Notes: generated by a model not told the origin, from the sequence alone. 64,000 bases of DNA from Bryobacterales bacterium (GCA_028819575.1 JAPPLB010000002.1:1-64000), one strand, 5' to 3'; positions 37,121-48,133 are shown, counted from the stretch's first letter. Program-made: numbers and translations.

Positions 37121-38769
37121 GATCGAGCGTGCTATGGGCCGCTCTCTGGCTCAGTGTGCCATGGGGTGTGCGCGCGGAGCCCGTCGACTACTCCCGGAAC
37201 GTTCGCCCCATCCTCGAGAAGAACTGTGTAGGTTGCCACCACCACGGATCCCTCGACCAGCCGGCTATGTCGGGAGGACTGGCCTTGGATTCTTACGACG
37301 CGGTTCTGAAGGGCGGCAAGGAACCGATTGTGAAGCCCGGTCAGGCGTCGGAAAGCGAGCTTCTGCGACGTCTGGAAGCGTCCGACCCGGCGGTCCGCAT
37401 GCCAAGAGGTGGACCTCCTCTGCCTGCCGAGTCCATCGCCGTTATCCGCCAATGGATAGAAGACGGCGCGGGAGAAGGGATGCCCGCAGAGTCCGTCATG
37501 CCCCCGCCGGACACGAGAACGACTTCTCGGATCGCTGTTCGGGCCATTGATGTGTTCATACCGTTCGGTCGCCGGCAGCCGGTCAAACCTACCATGGACC
37601 AATTAAGTCCGCAAAAGACTGCAATCCTCGGTATTCCCGGAACACTAGTGGTGGAACAGGAGCACCAAACGGACTCGATCGCGGCAACGCCGTATGAGGA
37701 CGGCCTGGACGTGAAAATGGGCCCCCTGTCGCCTGCCACCGCTGTCGCTTTTAGTCCGGATGGCGGTTACCTGTTGGTTGGCTCCTTTGGCGGTGTGGCG
37801 GTTTGGGACCTCTCGAAACGTTCCGTCGTCAGGGATCTCGATGACGTCAGGGGCAGCGTCAACAGCCTCGAATTCAGCCCGGACGGCAAGCTGCTTTCCA
37901 TAGTCGGGGGCAAGCCGTACTCGCCTGGAGAAGTCCGGCTCTACGATCCCCAGTCCGATTTCCAACTGATTGCCGTCTTGACAGCACATAAAGAGGTAAT
38001 TCTCGACCAGTCATTCAGTCCGGACTCCCGGCGCTTGGCTACGGTGAGCTTCGACAAGACGGTTGAAATCTGGGACCTGGTGGCGCGAAAACGAATTGCA
38101 GAGATCAACGATCATTCCGACACGGTGCAGTGTGTTGCATTCGACCCCAAGGGAAAGACCATCGCCACGGGAGCCATGGACATGACCGTGAAGATTTCAG
38201 ACGGCACGACAGGGAAAGGGGAACTCACACTGAATCCCGAGCTGAAGGGAATGCTGGCTGTCTCCTTCAGCCCGGACGGAAAGTTTCTGCTGACTTCGGG
38301 TGAATCCCCTGAGATCTATTGGTGGGAGCTGGCTGAAATAGGGGCGACCGTTACGGAGGCGGGCTGGATCGCCTCGCGCAAGTTCCCGGGCCACCTCGAA
38401 CCGGTCTACGATATGCGCTTCAGTCCGAATGGACAGTTTCTCGCCACGGCCGGCGCCGACCGCACCGTTCGTTTGTGGGATGGCAGGTCCGGCCGGCCCA
38501 TCCATGCCTGGGTTGACGCCGACGACCTGTTGTACACCGTCGCTTTCAGCCCGGATTCGAAACGTGTGGCGGCTGCCGGCGGTGATGGATTGACCCGTGT
38601 ATGGGATGTCGATTCGGGCGCTCTCCTCACGGTCTTTGTATATAAGGCGCATGGCGCTCAAGCTACGAGTGAATGGCTGGCCGTCACTCCGGAGGGAACC
38701 TACAATGCCTCCCCAAATCTTGGGCAGGTCATACGTCCGAGGGAGGTACACCATGCGAAGAACCGCTGA
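37117..38769 (+). CDS. Secreted cytochrome-type domain plus seven-bladed WD40 propeller
   Basis: 550 aa, GTG start in a GTGA overlap. Signal at 1-20 (LWAALWLSVPWGVRAE). A PSCyt1-type domain (about 25-115) has C37-VG-CH-HHG and ends in VIRQWIEDGA. Seven WD40 repeats follow from about 204 to 525, for example VAFSPDGGYLLVGSFGGVAVWDL, SFSPDSRRLATVSFDKTVEIWDL and MRFSPNGQFLATAGADRTVRLWDG. This is enough for one closed propeller. It is likely a periplasmic redox or docking protein for the preceding pair. Its end overlaps the PPC gene by 17 bases. Confidence 0.9.
   Translation: MRSSVLWAALWLSVPWGVRAEPVDYSRNVRPILEKNCVGCHHHGSLDQPAMSGGLALDSYDAVLKGGKEPIVKPGQASESELLRRLEASDPAVRMPRGGPPLPAESIAVIRQWIEDGAGEGMPAESVMPPPDTRTTSRIAVRAIDVFIPFGRRQPVKPTMDQLSPQKTAILGIPGTLVVEQEHQTDSIAATPYEDGLDVKMGPLSPATAVAFSPDGGYLLVGSFGGVAVWDLSKRSVVRDLDDVRGSVNSLEFSPDGKLLSIVGGKPYSPGEVRLYDPQSDFQLIAVLTAHKEVILDQSFSPDSRRLATVSFDKTVEIWDLVARKRIAEINDHSDTVQCVAFDPKGKTIATGAMDMTVKISDGTTGKGELTLNPELKGMLAVSFSPDGKFLLTSGESPEIYWWELAEIGATVTEAGWIASRKFPGHLEPVYDMRFSPNGQFLATAGADRTVRLWDGRSGRPIHAWVDADDLLYTVAFSPDSKRVAAAGGDGLTRVWDVDSGALLTVFVYKAHGAQATSEWLAVTPEGTYNASPNLGQVIRPREVHHAKNR
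38741..38746 (+). promoter_or_regulatory. Ribosome binding site for gene 38753
   Basis: GGGAGG six bases before ATG 38753, located inside the end of the WD40 gene. It fixes this start against longer in-frame options. Confidence 0.8.
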
Positions 38770-40960
38770 CATCGCCTCTTGGGGCCAGGGAGGTCCATCC
38801 CTGCTCTCCTGCCCTGTATTGCCGAGGTCACTGCGCTTTCTACTCTTGGCGACGGCCCTTTTGTTGCTGTTTGACTTTAGCCAAGGTCTTGCCCAAAGAG
38901 GCTACCCGAGGATCGAAACGGTCTATCCCGGGGCTGTGACACGCGGAAAAACAACAGAAGTCCTCCTGCGTGGCAGGTATAACCTGAAGGAGGCAAATCG
39001 GGTTCTCTTCAGTGGTGACGGAGTCAGCGCCAGTGTCGTCGACTGGTCTGAGCTGGAAAATCCCCAACCGGCGAAGAACAAGCTTCCTGTATTTCCCCCC
39101 GAGACTTTACGGATCAAGGTAACGGTGGCCGAAGACGCGATGACAGGCATCCGGCCGTTCCGCGTCCTTACCAAGGGAAGCTTATCCGCACTTGCTCATC
39201 TTCTGATCACCGAAGCGCCCGGCGTGAACGAATCGGAACCGAACGACTCCACTTCGGAAGCGCAGACGATCGAGGTTCCGCAGACCGTCAACGGCTTGCT
39301 CGACAAGGAAGTTGATGTTGATCTGTACAAGTTCCACGCCGATGCGGGGGCACGCATGAGTTTCATCGTCCACTCGGCGCGCCTCCAGCACCCCGTACCT
39401 CATCTCGAGAGGAACTTCGCAGATCTCATCATGAGTCTCCGCGACAGCGACGACAACGAACTGGCCGCAGCGGACGACTGGAACGGACAAGACCCTCAAC
39501 TGTTTCACACTTTCCGGCAATCCGGGACGTATTACTTGAGAGTGCGCGAGGCTCGCTACCACTCCGGCAAGGACAAGTGGTGGTACGCACTATCAGTGCT
39601 CACTACCCCTCATGTGACATCCATCTTCCCTCCTGTTGCCAAAGCTGGATCAAGAGCAAAACTGGAGCTTGAAGGTTTCAATCTGGAGGGTCTTGGCTCC
39701 TACGAAGTCGATGTACCAGTGGAAGCAGGGAAGGATTTTCGTTTTCAAGTCGCGTCTTCTCGAGGCAAGTCGAATCCCGTACGTTTGTTGATCACTGATC
39801 TGCTGACCGCAACTGAGATGGACGGACAGAGGGAGTTTACCGAGATCAAGATCCCGGCAGGAATCAGCGGTCGCATTTCCGCCGAAAGTGAGGTAGACCG
39901 CTATCGTTTCAGGGCTCGTCAGGGTGACGCGCTGGAGTTTGTTGTACAGCGGGGCAACTCTTATCTTGATCCATTGCTTGAGGTGCGCGACGTGACGGGA
40001 ACACTTCTAGCCGCCCAGGACGACGGCGTGATCACTCTTGGCCAAGGAGCCCGAGGATCGATCGCATTCCCTGCGGACAAGAACGCGCGGATCGAGTGGA
40101 CTGCTCCGGTCGACGGCGAATACGAATTGCAGGTCCGCGACGCCAACTACTTCGGTAGCAGGGATCACGTCTATCATCTCGTTGTTCGGCCACAAGAACC
40201 TGACTTTGCTCTGATCGTTGATGACGACCGGATGCCCGTAGGCCCAAGAGAATCCTACACGAGTGTGGTTACGGTCGAACGCAGGAATGGTTTTGACGGC
40301 CCGGTCGAACTCTTCGTGAGAGGATTGCCAGAGGGGATCGTCGCCGAAAGGAGCGCCATTCCGGCCCATCTGAACCAAGGCAATATCGTATTGACGGGTT
40401 CCCTGGACGTAATGCCGGACGCCAAGGACGTCGAAGTGTATGGCGTAGCCGAAGCCCGCCTCTCCGACGGGCAAATCAAGACGATCCAGCGGACAGCGAA
40501 ACCTTTCGCCCCGATGGGCCAAGCGGGTGGGCGCAGCTTCTATGCTGCGCCATCAATCTCTGCCGCAGCGGTCGAGGGCAGCGACATTATCATGGACGCA
40601 ACTCCACGGCGTGTCACGCTACGTCCCGGCGAATCGGCCACCGTGGATATCAAGGTAATGCGTAACAACTATGACGGCCCGATCGAGATGAACGTGATCC
40701 TCTGGAACCTGACACAACGCCTGAGCGAGCTTCCTGAAGGCATCATTTTCGAAGAGAAGCAGAGTAAGACGTCGCTCGGACCGAAGGAAACCGAAGGCTG
40801 GGTTACATTCCGAGCAGAAGCGGATGCGCCTCCCTTGGATGACTACTTGATGACGGTTCTTGGCCAGATTACCTACAACCGGATTTTCATGACCCGGGTT
40901 GCGGCATTCTTTCGGCTCACGATCAAGCCCGACGTTCAAAGGCTGTCAGAGGCCAGGTAG
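38753..40960 (+). CDS. Secreted protein with two pre-peptidase C-terminal (PPC) domains
   Basis: 735 aa from ATG 38753 (GGGAGG six bases upstream). Signal with a strong core FLLLATALLLLFDFSQGLAQ (about 28-48). An IPT/TIG-like start (RIETVYPGAVTRGKTTEVLL) is followed by PPC domain 1 (about 160-285, ESEPNDSTSEAQTI, DVDLYKFHADAG, SGTYYLRVREA) and PPC domain 2 (about 365-480, DRYRFRARQGDALEF, DGEYELQVRDA). Beta-rich regions extend to the C-terminus. PPC domains usually accompany secreted peptidases, but no peptidase domain is visible here. Last gene of the 33609-40960 operon; the arrangement DUF1549, DUF1501, WD40, PPC recurs in Planctomycetes. Confidence 0.88.
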   Translation: MRRTADIASWGQGGPSLLSCPVLPRSLRFLLLATALLLLFDFSQGLAQRGYPRIETVYPGAVTRGKTTEVLLRGRYNLKEANRVLFSGDGVSASVVDWSELENPQPAKNKLPVFPPETLRIKVTVAEDAMTGIRPFRVLTKGSLSALAHLLITEAPGVNESEPNDSTSEAQTIEVPQTVNGLLDKEVDVDLYKFHADAGARMSFIVHSARLQHPVPHLERNFADLIMSLRDSDDNELAAADDWNGQDPQLFHTFRQSGTYYLRVREARYHSGKDKWWYALSVLTTPHVTSIFPPVAKAGSRAKLELEGFNLEGLGSYEVDVPVEAGKDFRFQVASSRGKSNPVRLLITDLLTATEMDGQREFTEIKIPAGISGRISAESEVDRYRFRARQGDALEFVVQRGNSYLDPLLEVRDVTGTLLAAQDDGVITLGQGARGSIAFPADKNARIEWTAPVDGEYELQVRDANYFGSRDHVYHLVVRPQEPDFALIVDDDRMPVGPRESYTSVVTVERRNGFDGPVELFVRGLPEGIVAERSAIPAHLNQGNIVLTGSLDVMPDAKDVEVYGVAEARLSDGQIKTIQRTAKPFAPMGQAGGRSFYAAPSISAAAVEGSDIIMDATPRRVTLRPGESATVDIKVMRNNYDGPIEMNVILWNLTQRLSELPEGIIFEEKQSKTSLGPKETEGWVTFRAEADAPPLDDYLMTVLGQITYNRIFMTRVAAFFRLTIKPDVQRLSEAR

Positions 40961-41202
40961 ATTCGGTTGAGCCAAGCATATCCGCATTATCATTCCCTGT
41001 CTGCCAGGCTGAGTTGTCGGCGAGCACTGTCTGCGGCCGTGATCTCGAGCTTTGCGTAGAGGTGCTCCCTTCTGCTTTCCTGGGTCGAGAGTGTGTGTTT
41101 CGCAGCCAAGAGACTCCCGGCATGAAGGGTCATGGAGCGTAATGAGAGATCATAGTCAAGGGGCAAGGCTGCTGAGTCCGCTGCTCGACGAATGATTCCA
41201 TC
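40961..41202. other. Gene-free spacer before family-1 copy G
   Basis: No gene or clear regulatory site. The minus strand is open for a short stretch whose end (HLYAKLEITAAD) faintly resembles the tail of a LuxR-type HTH, but this is too short and too weak to call. Confidence 0.4.
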
Positions 41203-41409
41203 TAGCCTGCATTTCTCACCACGTTGCGAGGCGAAGGGGGTGAGAGGACCGTCAGGACTAGGCGCAAGCCGGGCGGAGGAAAAAGGCGCGAGCCGCTTGG
41301 CGCGCGCAGGCGTACTTGAACAGTACGTTGAGCACGGCAAGCAAACGCAACGAAGTCATGGCGGTCGTATCGCGTGCTTCGACCGTCGGGTGGTGAGAAA
41401 TGCAGGCTA
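41203..41409 (+). repeat. Family-1 element, copy G (207 bp, perfect terminal inverted repeats)
   Basis: The reference copy: TAGCCTGCATTTCTCACCAC at the left and its exact reverse complement at the right. CTAG is present at both outer edges (41202-41205, 41407-41410). The interior has two GGCGCRAGCC units with the GGGCGGAGGAAAAA insert, the CGTACTTGAACAGTACG hairpin and the GCGTGCTTCGACCGTCGGG right arm. The ATG at 41400, in the right terminus, starts the next gene. Confidence 0.95.
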
Positions 41410-43085
41410 GCCATTCCAGGCGGCAGTTTCTCTCTCTGGGTGCGGGGCTTGGTTTATCCCCGTTGTTCTCGCCGCTTTGTGCATCCACACCGTCCTTCGA
41501 GGAGATTCCCGCCTCGGCGAGTGGGATCTCATTCGTACACGAAAACGCGATGTCGCCTGAACATTACCTGCCGGAGACGGTCGGGCCGGGATGTGCGTTC
41601 ATCGACTACGACAATGACGGCTGGATCGATCTCTATCTGGTCAACAGCGGCGCGTGTGACTTTTATTCGCCACGGCAGCCGTTGCGTAATGCGCTCTACA
41701 GAAACAATCGTGACGGGACATTCACAGACGTTACCGATGCAGCCGGTGTCGGTGCTGGCACATTCGGGATGGGAGCGGCTGTTGGTGATTATGATAACGA
41801 CGGCTATCCGGATCTGCTGGTGACCGCCTACGGCCGCTGCATCCTTTACCAGAACAACGGAGATGGAACTTTTACTGACGTCACCACAAAGGCCGGCATT
41901 GTGTCGCCGGATTGGTCGACGAGTGCCGTCTGGTTCGATTATGACAACGACGGCCTGCTCGACCTTTTCCTATGCAGCTTTGTCGAGTTCCGCGCCGATA
42001 CACACATCAATTGCGGGACCAACAAGGCGGGCAAGCGCTATTACTGCATACCGCGCGTATTCAAGCCGACACCGAGCTTGCTCTACCGAAATAACGGTGA
42101 CGGCACCTTCACTCTCGTCAGCAAGGGGACCGACATCGAAGCGGCGATGGGCAAGGCGCTCGGCGCCGTGGCGACCGACATCAATAACGATGGGTTGATG
42201 GATCTGTTTGTCGCTAACGACACGGTGCAGAATTTTCTGTTCGTCAACCGCGGGAGAGGTGTATGGGAAGAGAGCGGCATGTTCGCCGAAGTGGCGTTCA
42301 GCGCTGACGGGAAAGCCCGTTCCGGCATGGGAGTCGATGCCGCCGACTTCGACCAGGACGGCCACCAGGATCTTTTTGTGGCCAACATCGACCAGGAGAT
42401 GTTCTCCCTCTATCGCAACCGAGGAGACGAGTCTTTCCAGGACGACGCGCGCGTGCATGGCATCTCCCAGGCGACCCGACTGCTGAGCGGATGGGGACTT
42501 AAGTTTTTTGACTACGACAACGATGGCGAGCTTGATTTATTGCTTGCTAATGGTCACCCGGATGACATGATCGGCCAATACTCGCTGAAGGTCACCTACA
42601 AGGAACCCTTGCTATTGTTTCACCACGAAAACGGCAAGTTGCGAGAAGTCAGCGCCCAAGCAGGCCCGGTTTTTCAGAAGAATTTTTCTGCACGCGGGCT
42701 CGCCGTAGGCGATTACGATAACGACGGCGCGGTCGACGTGCTGATCGCCAACAATGGAGAGGCTCCTCTTCTGTTGCGTAACCGAGCTGCGAGGGGGAAC
42801 CATTGGGTGGGATTGAAGCTGGAAGGTGTCCACTGCAACCGCGATGCCATTGGGGCGCGAATCACGTGGTCTTGCAGCGGCAAGAAGAGGTCACGGCTCC
42901 GTACCGGGGGCGGCAGCTATCTATCGTCCCATGACCCTCGTGAGGTGCTGGGTCTCGGCGCCGCAACAAAGCTTGACTGGATCGAGATTGCCTGGCCGCG
43001 TCCCAGCGAAACGGTGGAAAGACTATCCGCCGTGCCGATCGACCGGTACGTGCACGTGATCGAGGGTAAGGGTATCCAGAACTAA
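41400..43085 (+). CDS. Tat-exported CRTAC1-family protein (FG-GAP plus ASPIC/UnbV)
   Basis: 561 aa. ATG 41400 lies in the right terminus of repeat copy G; TGA two codons upstream in frame excludes an earlier start. The twin-arginine signal begins at residue 6 ([18 protein letters not shown]), so the repeat must supply the first five codons or so. FG-GAP loops: [12 protein letters not shown] (about 74), [60 protein letters not shown] and [12 protein letters not shown]. The C-terminal ASPIC/UnbV domain (about 478-545) includes RDAIGARI and [13 protein letters not shown]. It is monocistronic, convergent with the DUF1501 gene at 43206. Confidence 0.9.
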   Translation: MQASHSRRQFLSLGAGLGLSPLFSPLCASTPSFEEIPASASGISFVHENAMSPEHYLPETVGPGCAFIDYDNDGWIDLYLVNSGACDFYSPRQPLRNALYRNNRDGTFTDVTDAAGVGAGTFGMGAAVGDYDNDGYPDLLVTAYGRCILYQNNGDGTFTDVTTKAGIVSPDWSTSAVWFDYDNDGLLDLFLCSFVEFRADTHINCGTNKAGKRYYCIPRVFKPTPSLLYRNNGDGTFTLVSKGTDIEAAMGKALGAVATDINNDGLMDLFVANDTVQNFLFVNRGRGVWEESGMFAEVAFSADGKARSGMGVDAADFDQDGHQDLFVANIDQEMFSLYRNRGDESFQDDARVHGISQATRLLSGWGLKFFDYDNDGELDLLLANGHPDDMIGQYSLKVTYKEPLLLFHHENGKLREVSAQAGPVFQKNFSARGLAVGDYDNDGAVDVLIANNGEAPLLLRNRAARGNHWVGLKLEGVHCNRDAIGARITWSCSGKKRSRLRTGGGSYLSSHDPREVLGLGAATKLDWIEIAWPRPSETVERLSAVPIDRYVHVIEGKGIQN

Positions 43086-43205
43086 GTCAGTCCTGCTTGG
43101 GACGCATGAGGGGCACAGCGGATACCCTGCCTGCGGCTCACACTGGTTTCAGCGACATCTGCCTTACTTCGGAGTAAACGACATGAGGGCACGAGGCTTG
43201 ACCGG

Positions 43206-44657
43206 CTAACTAGCCTGGAGCGCCTTGGCCACGACTTGGCCGTGGATGTCCGTCAGGCGGAAGTCGCGGCCCTGAAACCTGTACGTCAATCGAGTGTGAT
43301 CGATGCCGAGGCAATGGAGAATGGTCGCCTGCAGATCGTGCACGTGCACGGGGTCAGCGACCACGTTGTAGGAATAGTCGTCCGTCTCGCCGATGGTCTG
43401 GCCGGGTTTGACACCACCTCCGGCGAGCCACATCGTAAAGCAACGAGGATGGTGGTCCCGGCCGTAGTCGGTTTCGGTCAAGCGGCCCTGGCAATAGACA
43501 GTACGGCCGAACTCGCCGCCCCAAACGACGAGCGTATCGTCCAGAAGTCCTCTTTGCTTGAGGTCGCGGATGAGCGCCGCCGAAGCCTGGTCCGTCGCGG
43601 TGCACTGCTTGCGAATACCTTTCGGCAGGTTGCCGTGTTGATCCCAGCCACGGTGGTAGAGCTGAATGAAACGGACGTCGCGCTCGGCAAGCCTTCGCGC
43701 CAGCAGACAGTTCGCCGCGAACGTCCCCGGCGTGCGGGCATCCTCTCCGTAAAGTTCAAACGTACTCAGTGGCTCGTCTGAAATGTCCGTCAATTCCGGT
43801 ACCGACGCCTGCATTCGATACGCCATCTCATATTGAGCGATGCGGGTCGATATCTCGGGATCACCGAACTCGTCAAACACGATCTGATTCAGTTCCGCTA
43901 GAGCGTCAAGATACCGTCGCCGTTTTGTTCGATCGAATCCCGGAGGATCGTTCAAATAAAGAATCGGGTCTCCTATCGACCTGAACTTTATGCCCTGGTA
44001 ATGTGTCGGAAGGAACCCGCTTCCCCACAAGCGGTCGTAAATCGGCTGTCCGCCGGTGCCTTTTGTGATCAGGACGACGAATGCCGGCAGGTCAGTGCTT
44101 TCGCTGCCCAACCCGTAAGTCGCCCATGCTCCCATGCTGGGGCGCCCCGCGATCTGCGATCCGGTTTGGAAGAACGTGACCGCAGGGTCGTGGTTGATCG
44201 CCTCGGTTTTCATGGACTTGATGAAGGTGAGTTCATCCACGATCTTGGCGGTGTGCGGCAGCAACTCGCTGACAATGGCGCCTGATTCCCCATGACGTTC
44301 GAAGGAGACCCTGGAGCCAGCCAGCGGGAAGCTCGTCTGTGTTGAGGTCATGCCGGTCAACCGCTGTCCCTTACGAATGGAGTCCGGCAGTTCCTGGCCG
44401 TGCCGCTCTCTCACGAGAGGTTTATCGTCGAACAGTTCCAACTGCGAAGGACCGCCCGACATGAACAGGTAAATCACACGTTTCGCTTTGGGAGGGTGGT
44501 GAGGAATACCGGGCAGGGCTTTGAGTGTGGCTTCTTGGGCACCGTGCAGTTCCCTCGCCAGCAGGCTTGAGAGAGCCGCAGCACCAATGCCGAAGGCGCT
44601 CCGGCCAAAGAACTGACGGCGCGTCTGGATACTCCGGAGAGACTTGTGCGGGTTCAT
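43206..44657 (-). CDS. DUF1501 protein, partner of 44660
   Basis: 483 aa, ATG at 44657, only 2 bases after the stop of the upstream DUF1549 gene. Twin-arginine leader [27 protein letters not shown]1501 motifs: [32 protein letters not shown] and [12 protein letters not shown]. It departs from the others at the first motif, where FDPKP has become FDDKP, and at GRTV in place of GRTP. Likely coupled translation with its partner; exported through Tat. Confidence 0.92.
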   Translation of the reverse strand: MNPHKSLRSIQTRRQFFGRSAFGIGAAALSSLLARELHGAQEATLKALPGIPHHPPKAKRVIYLFMSGGPSQLELFDDKPLVRERHGQELPDSIRKGQRLTGMTSTQTSFPLAGSRVSFERHGESGAIVSELLPHTAKIVDELTFIKSMKTEAINHDPAVTFFQTGSQIAGRPSMGAWATYGLGSESTDLPAFVVLITKGTGGQPIYDRLWGSGFLPTHYQGIKFRSIGDPILYLNDPPGFDRTKRRRYLDALAELNQIVFDEFGDPEISTRIAQYEMAYRMQASVPELTDISDEPLSTFELYGEDARTPGTFAANCLLARRLAERDVRFIQLYHRGWDQHGNLPKGIRKQCTATDQASAALIRDLKQRGLLDDTLVVWGGEFGRTVYCQGRLTETDYGRDHHPRCFTMWLAGGGVKPGQTIGETDDYSYNVVADPVHVHDLQATILHCLGIDHTRLTYRFQGRDFRLTDIHGQVVAKALQAS

Positions 44658-44659
44658 GG

Positions 44660-47600
44660 CTATTGCTTTGTCACCGTCTCATCCATGTTGAGCAAAAGGC
44701 TCGCAAGAGCTGTATAGGGGGCCAATTCTCGTGGGTCAAGTGTCGTATCACGCTGTGATTCCCCGACACTCAGATACGCCACTGCAGCTTTCCGCTCCTG
44801 GAGAAACCCGATTCTGAAGTCCTCGAAGGCCTTTTCCAAAACTTCGAGTTCCGACTGGCGGGGCCGCAGGGAGGTCACGACCCAGAATCCGTATGAAAGC
44901 CGCTCCCTTGTGGTCGCCCCGCCTTCATGCATCATCCGTTCGGCGAGCTTCCGCGAAGCCTCGACATACGTCGGATCATTCATCAGCGTCAGCGCTTGGA
45001 TTGGAGTGTTCGTCCGAGGCCGTCGAATTTGGCAGCTTTCCCGGTCAGCAGCGTCGAAGGCGACCATCGAGGGTGGCGGGACCGTGCGCTTCCAATATGT
45101 ATACAGGCTTCTTCGATAGAGGGCGCTACCGGAGTCCTCTTGGTAAGTGGCCCCGGAGACCTCATTCCAAATCCCGGGCGGTTGATAAGGTTTGACCGTC
45201 GGCCCGCCCATTGTTTCGTCAAGCAGTCCGGATAAGCTCAGCGCTTGGTCTCGTATGACCTCGGCGGGCAACCGAAATCGTGGTCCTCGCGTCAACAGGC
45301 GGTTCTCAGGGTCGCGATCCATCAACTCCGGCGTCACGGATGAGGACCGTCGATACGCCGCACTTATCACGATCGTCTTCAGGATCATTTTGACGTCCCA
45401 ACCGTTATCCATGAACTCGACAGCCAACCAATCGAGCAACTCGGAGTGCAGCGGCCTTTCGCCCTGCGTGCCGAAGTCCTCACTCGTCTTCACCAGTCCC
45501 ACTCCAAAGAGCATCTCCCAATAGCGGTTCACGGCGACGCGCGCAGTGAGAGGGTTCTCCCGCGAAACAAGCCAGCGGGCCAGATCCAGCCGGGTTTGTG
45601 GCCCCCTGGAACCGGCGCGGGTCAGCACAGCCGGTGTTGCGGGCTCGACTTTCTCTCCACGCGCATCGTACGCTCCGCGCCGCAGGACGTGAGCGCGATT
45701 AGCTTTTTCGCTCTCGGTCATCACCATCACGCTCGGGATATTTTTGGCGAACAGGGTGCGCCGAAGACGGGCCATCTTCAGAGCCGCGATGGCTTGTCGA
45801 GCCCTCTTTGGAGCCTCTGTGTCGAGGTAAGCCCAGCGAAATTTCATGGCCTGTGCCGGAGTGCGTTGTTCGGCAGGCAACGCCGCTATGTCGGGAAGAC
45901 TGTCATCCAGGCTCAGGACTGAGACTTCATCAGCGCTCAAGGCACGTGTGTAGATCCTCAGCTCGTCGAGACGTCCCTGGAAACTCGGCCGTCCTCCGCC
46001 CGCGCCAAGCCGGAACGGAAACGCATAGCTCGATGGCCATTTCAGGTCATCCCATTCCACTTCGAATGGCCAAGGCTGGCCGTCAACGTAGAACCGTGCT
46101 CCACGCGAGCTGGGCCGTTCCGCTGTGTAGGTAAGAGCGACATGCTGCCAACGATTCAGCGCCAGCGGTTGTTTGGAGATAATCCGCATGCTGAGATCGG
46201 TGTAGCGATGGGTGAGTTCGAACCTCAGCTTGCCGTCGACGAGGTAGAGTCCGTAGCCTTGCGCTTTCTCGACGTTCAGCGTCCGCGTCAGGATGGCCCC
46301 ATTTGCACCCTTGGGATTGATCCAGAAAGAGAACGTGAACGGGTCGTTGTAGTCGAAACCTCCGAGATCGCCGAGATCGACTGATTGAGCCTCTTCGAAT
46401 AGTCCCGCGGAGCCCTGTCGGCCCTCAGCCAGGTCGATTCTGCGAGCGCCGGGTTCATGGCTCTGCGGCATTTCCTCCCACTCTGCGTAGTCCAAACGTG
46501 CTTTGCGGAACGGATAGTGAGCGACGAGCCCTTCTGAAACACTCCAGTCAGCCTTCCGATGCTTTGCAAGTGAACGCGCCCACGCAGAGATCCCCTCTTT
46601 GATGCCTGGCTCCAGTTCCTCAAGCCTTTGCTCCGCCGCCAGTATCTTTCTGTCCAACTTGGCGAGTTCGGAACTTTGCGCGTCCGTCGGCGCCTTGATC
46701 ATCGGGCCATCGTTGCCGAAATGATAGACCAGCCCACGTTCAGGCACGTTGTTGAAGTACGCGAAGAGCTGATAGAACTCCTTCTGCGTGAGCGGGTCGT
46801 ACTTATGGTCATGACATCGCGCGCATTCCATAGTGAGCCCGAGCCAAACAGTCGAGGTCGTCGCCACGCGATCGGCGGCGTATTCAACGAGGAACTCTTC
46901 CTCGACGATTCCGCCCTCTGCATTGGTACGCAGGTTGCGGTGGAAACCGGTGGCGATTTTCTGATCGAGAGTCGCATTCGGAAGCAGGTCACCCGCGATT
47001 TGCTCGATGGTGAATTGGTCAAAACCCATGTTGCTGTTGAACGCCTCGACAACCCAGTCCCGCCATCTCCACATATCCCGCGTGCCGTCCATCTGGTATC
47101 CGTTCGTGTCGGCGTAGCGGGCCGCGTCCAGCCATGGGGTGGCCATGCGCTCGCCGTATCGGGGCGATGCCAGCATGCGGTCGACAAGCTTCGCATAAGC
47201 ATTCGCATCGGTGTCCGAAAGGAAGCGGCCGACTTCTTCCAGCGAAGGAGGAAGTCCGGTCAGGTCGAGCGCCAAGCGCCGGATCAGCGCCTCGCGCGCC
47301 GCCTCGGGTTGCGGCCTCAGACCTTCGTCTTCCAGTTGTCGCAGCACGAAGCGGTCGATTGCGTTGCGAACCAGGTCGGTGCGCTCAACAGGGGGAGGTT
47401 GCGGTCGTGTCGGAGGGACAAACGACCAGTGCTGAGCCCAGGGGGCGCCCTGCTCGATCCAGCTTCGAAGCACTTCCACTTCCGAATCGGGGAGCTTGTC
47501 GAAGCCCTTGTAGGACGGGGGCATCCGTCGAGCAGGGTCGCCCGACATGACTCGATCAAGCAAAACGCTTTCCTGAGGATTTCCTCGCACGATCGCGAAT

Positions 47601-47824
47601 CCGCCACTTGCCAAGCGCTCGAACGCGGCTTCTTCCAAATCGAACCGAAGCGCGTTGACGCGTGTCCCGTCATCCGGCCCATGGCACGTAAAGCAACGCT
47701 CCGACAGGATGGGCCTCACGTCGCGGTCAAAGTCGACCTCCGCGGCCGTCGCTGCAAGGCCCGTTTGTGCGGCTGAGAAGAAAGCTAAACCCACGGTTGC
47801 CGCAAGATGCAGTATCACCTTCAT
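44660..47824 (-). CDS. Secreted cytochrome-DUF1549-LamG-DUF1553 protein
   Basis: 1054 aa, ATG 47824, signal at 1-27 ([16 protein letters not shown]). PSCyt1 has C44-FT-CH, DUF1549 (about 150-360) has C334-AR-CH-DHKYD. A LamG/concanavalin-like domain lies between the two conserved halves at about 480-640 ([53 protein letters not shown]). DUF1553 follows at about 745-1030. LamG-like domains bind carbohydrate or protein ligands, so this copy may be targeted to a polysaccharide. First gene of a two-gene minus-strand operon with the DUF1501 gene. Confidence 0.93.
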   Translation of the reverse strand: MKVILHLAATVGLAFFSAAQTGLAATAAEVDFDRDVRPILSERCFTCHGPDDGTRVNALRFDLEEAAFERLASGGFAIVRGNPQESVLLDRVMSGDPARRMPPSYKGFDKLPDSEVEVLRSWIEQGAPWAQHWSFVPPTRPQPPPVERTDLVRNAIDRFVLRQLEDEGLRPQPEAAREALIRRLALDLTGLPPSLEEVGRFLSDTDANAYAKLVDRMLASPRYGERMATPWLDAARYADTNGYQMDGTRDMWRWRDWVVEAFNSNMGFDQFTIEQIAGDLLPNATLDQKIATGFHRNLRTNAEGGIVEEEFLVEYAADRVATTSTVWLGLTMECARCHDHKYDPLTQKEFYQLFAYFNNVPERGLVYHFGNDGPMIKAPTDAQSSELAKLDRKILAAEQRLEELEPGIKEGISAWARSLAKHRKADWSVSEGLVAHYPFRKARLDYAEWEEMPQSHEPGARRIDLAEGRQGSAGLFEEAQSVDLGDLGGFDYNDPFTFSFWINPKGANGAILTRTLNVEKAQGYGLYLVDGKLRFELTHRYTDLSMRIISKQPLALNRWQHVALTYTAERPSSRGARFYVDGQPWPFEVEWDDLKWPSSYAFPFRLGAGGGRPSFQGRLDELRIYTRALSADEVSVLSLDDSLPDIAALPAEQRTPAQAMKFRWAYLDTEAPKRARQAIAALKMARLRRTLFAKNIPSVMVMTESEKANRAHVLRRGAYDARGEKVEPATPAVLTRAGSRGPQTRLDLARWLVSRENPLTARVAVNRYWEMLFGVGLVKTSEDFGTQGERPLHSELLDWLAVEFMDNGWDVKMILKTIVISAAYRRSSSVTPELMDRDPENRLLTRGPRFRLPAEVIRDQALSLSGLLDETMGGPTVKPYQPPGIWNEVSGATYQEDSGSALYRRSLYTYWKRTVPPPSMVAFDAADRESCQIRRPRTNTPIQALTLMNDPTYVEASRKLAERMMHEGGATTRERLSYGFWVVTSLRPRQSELEVLEKAFEDFRIGFLQERKAAVAYLSVGESQRDTTLDPRELAPYTALASLLLNMDETVTKQ

Positions 47825-48102
47825 GAGCGGTGTGTCCAGCCCCCATTCTCTGCGATGCGTTGAGCCTTGTCCATACCGAGACCGGCTTCTCAGGGGTTAC
47901 CTGAGCACAGGCACAACCTTCATCGAACGGGGTCTGTCAACCATAACGAGTCACATCGAAAATGAGTGCGAATAGCATGAAACCGAGCAAGCGCGTTGCG
48001 ATTTGCCGACTCTCGTTCATGTGGACGAGGGTCAAAGACTGACCTTACACTTCAGAGGGCGGCCCCATCGTATCTTTCCTGTCTGCTGTCGCTGCGCCAC
48101 TC
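47825..48102. other. Divergent gene-free region
   Basis: About 300 bases between divergent starts at 47824 (minus) and 48134 (plus). It should contain promoters for both genes. Apart from the extended -10 at 48103 nothing firm is visible. Confidence 0.4.
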
Positions 48103-48111
48103 TGATATTCT
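48103..48111 (+). promoter_or_regulatory. Candidate extended -10 for the sugar transferase gene
   Basis: TG-A-TATTCT, an extended -10 box 22 bases before ATG 48134. The -35 position has only CTGCTG, a poor match. Confidence 0.35.
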
Positions 48112-48133
48112 GGGACTCCAGCTCGCGAAATCC

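Noticed and set aside
40990-41340. Possible remnant of a LuxR-type HTH protein on the minus strand
   Set aside because: Only the short tail HLYAKLEITAAD is suggestive; no recognition helix or upstream domain is seen and the upstream part is repeat sequence.
43086-43205. Terminator between convergent genes 41400 and 43206
   Set aside because: The 120-base gap has no stem followed by a T-run on either strand.
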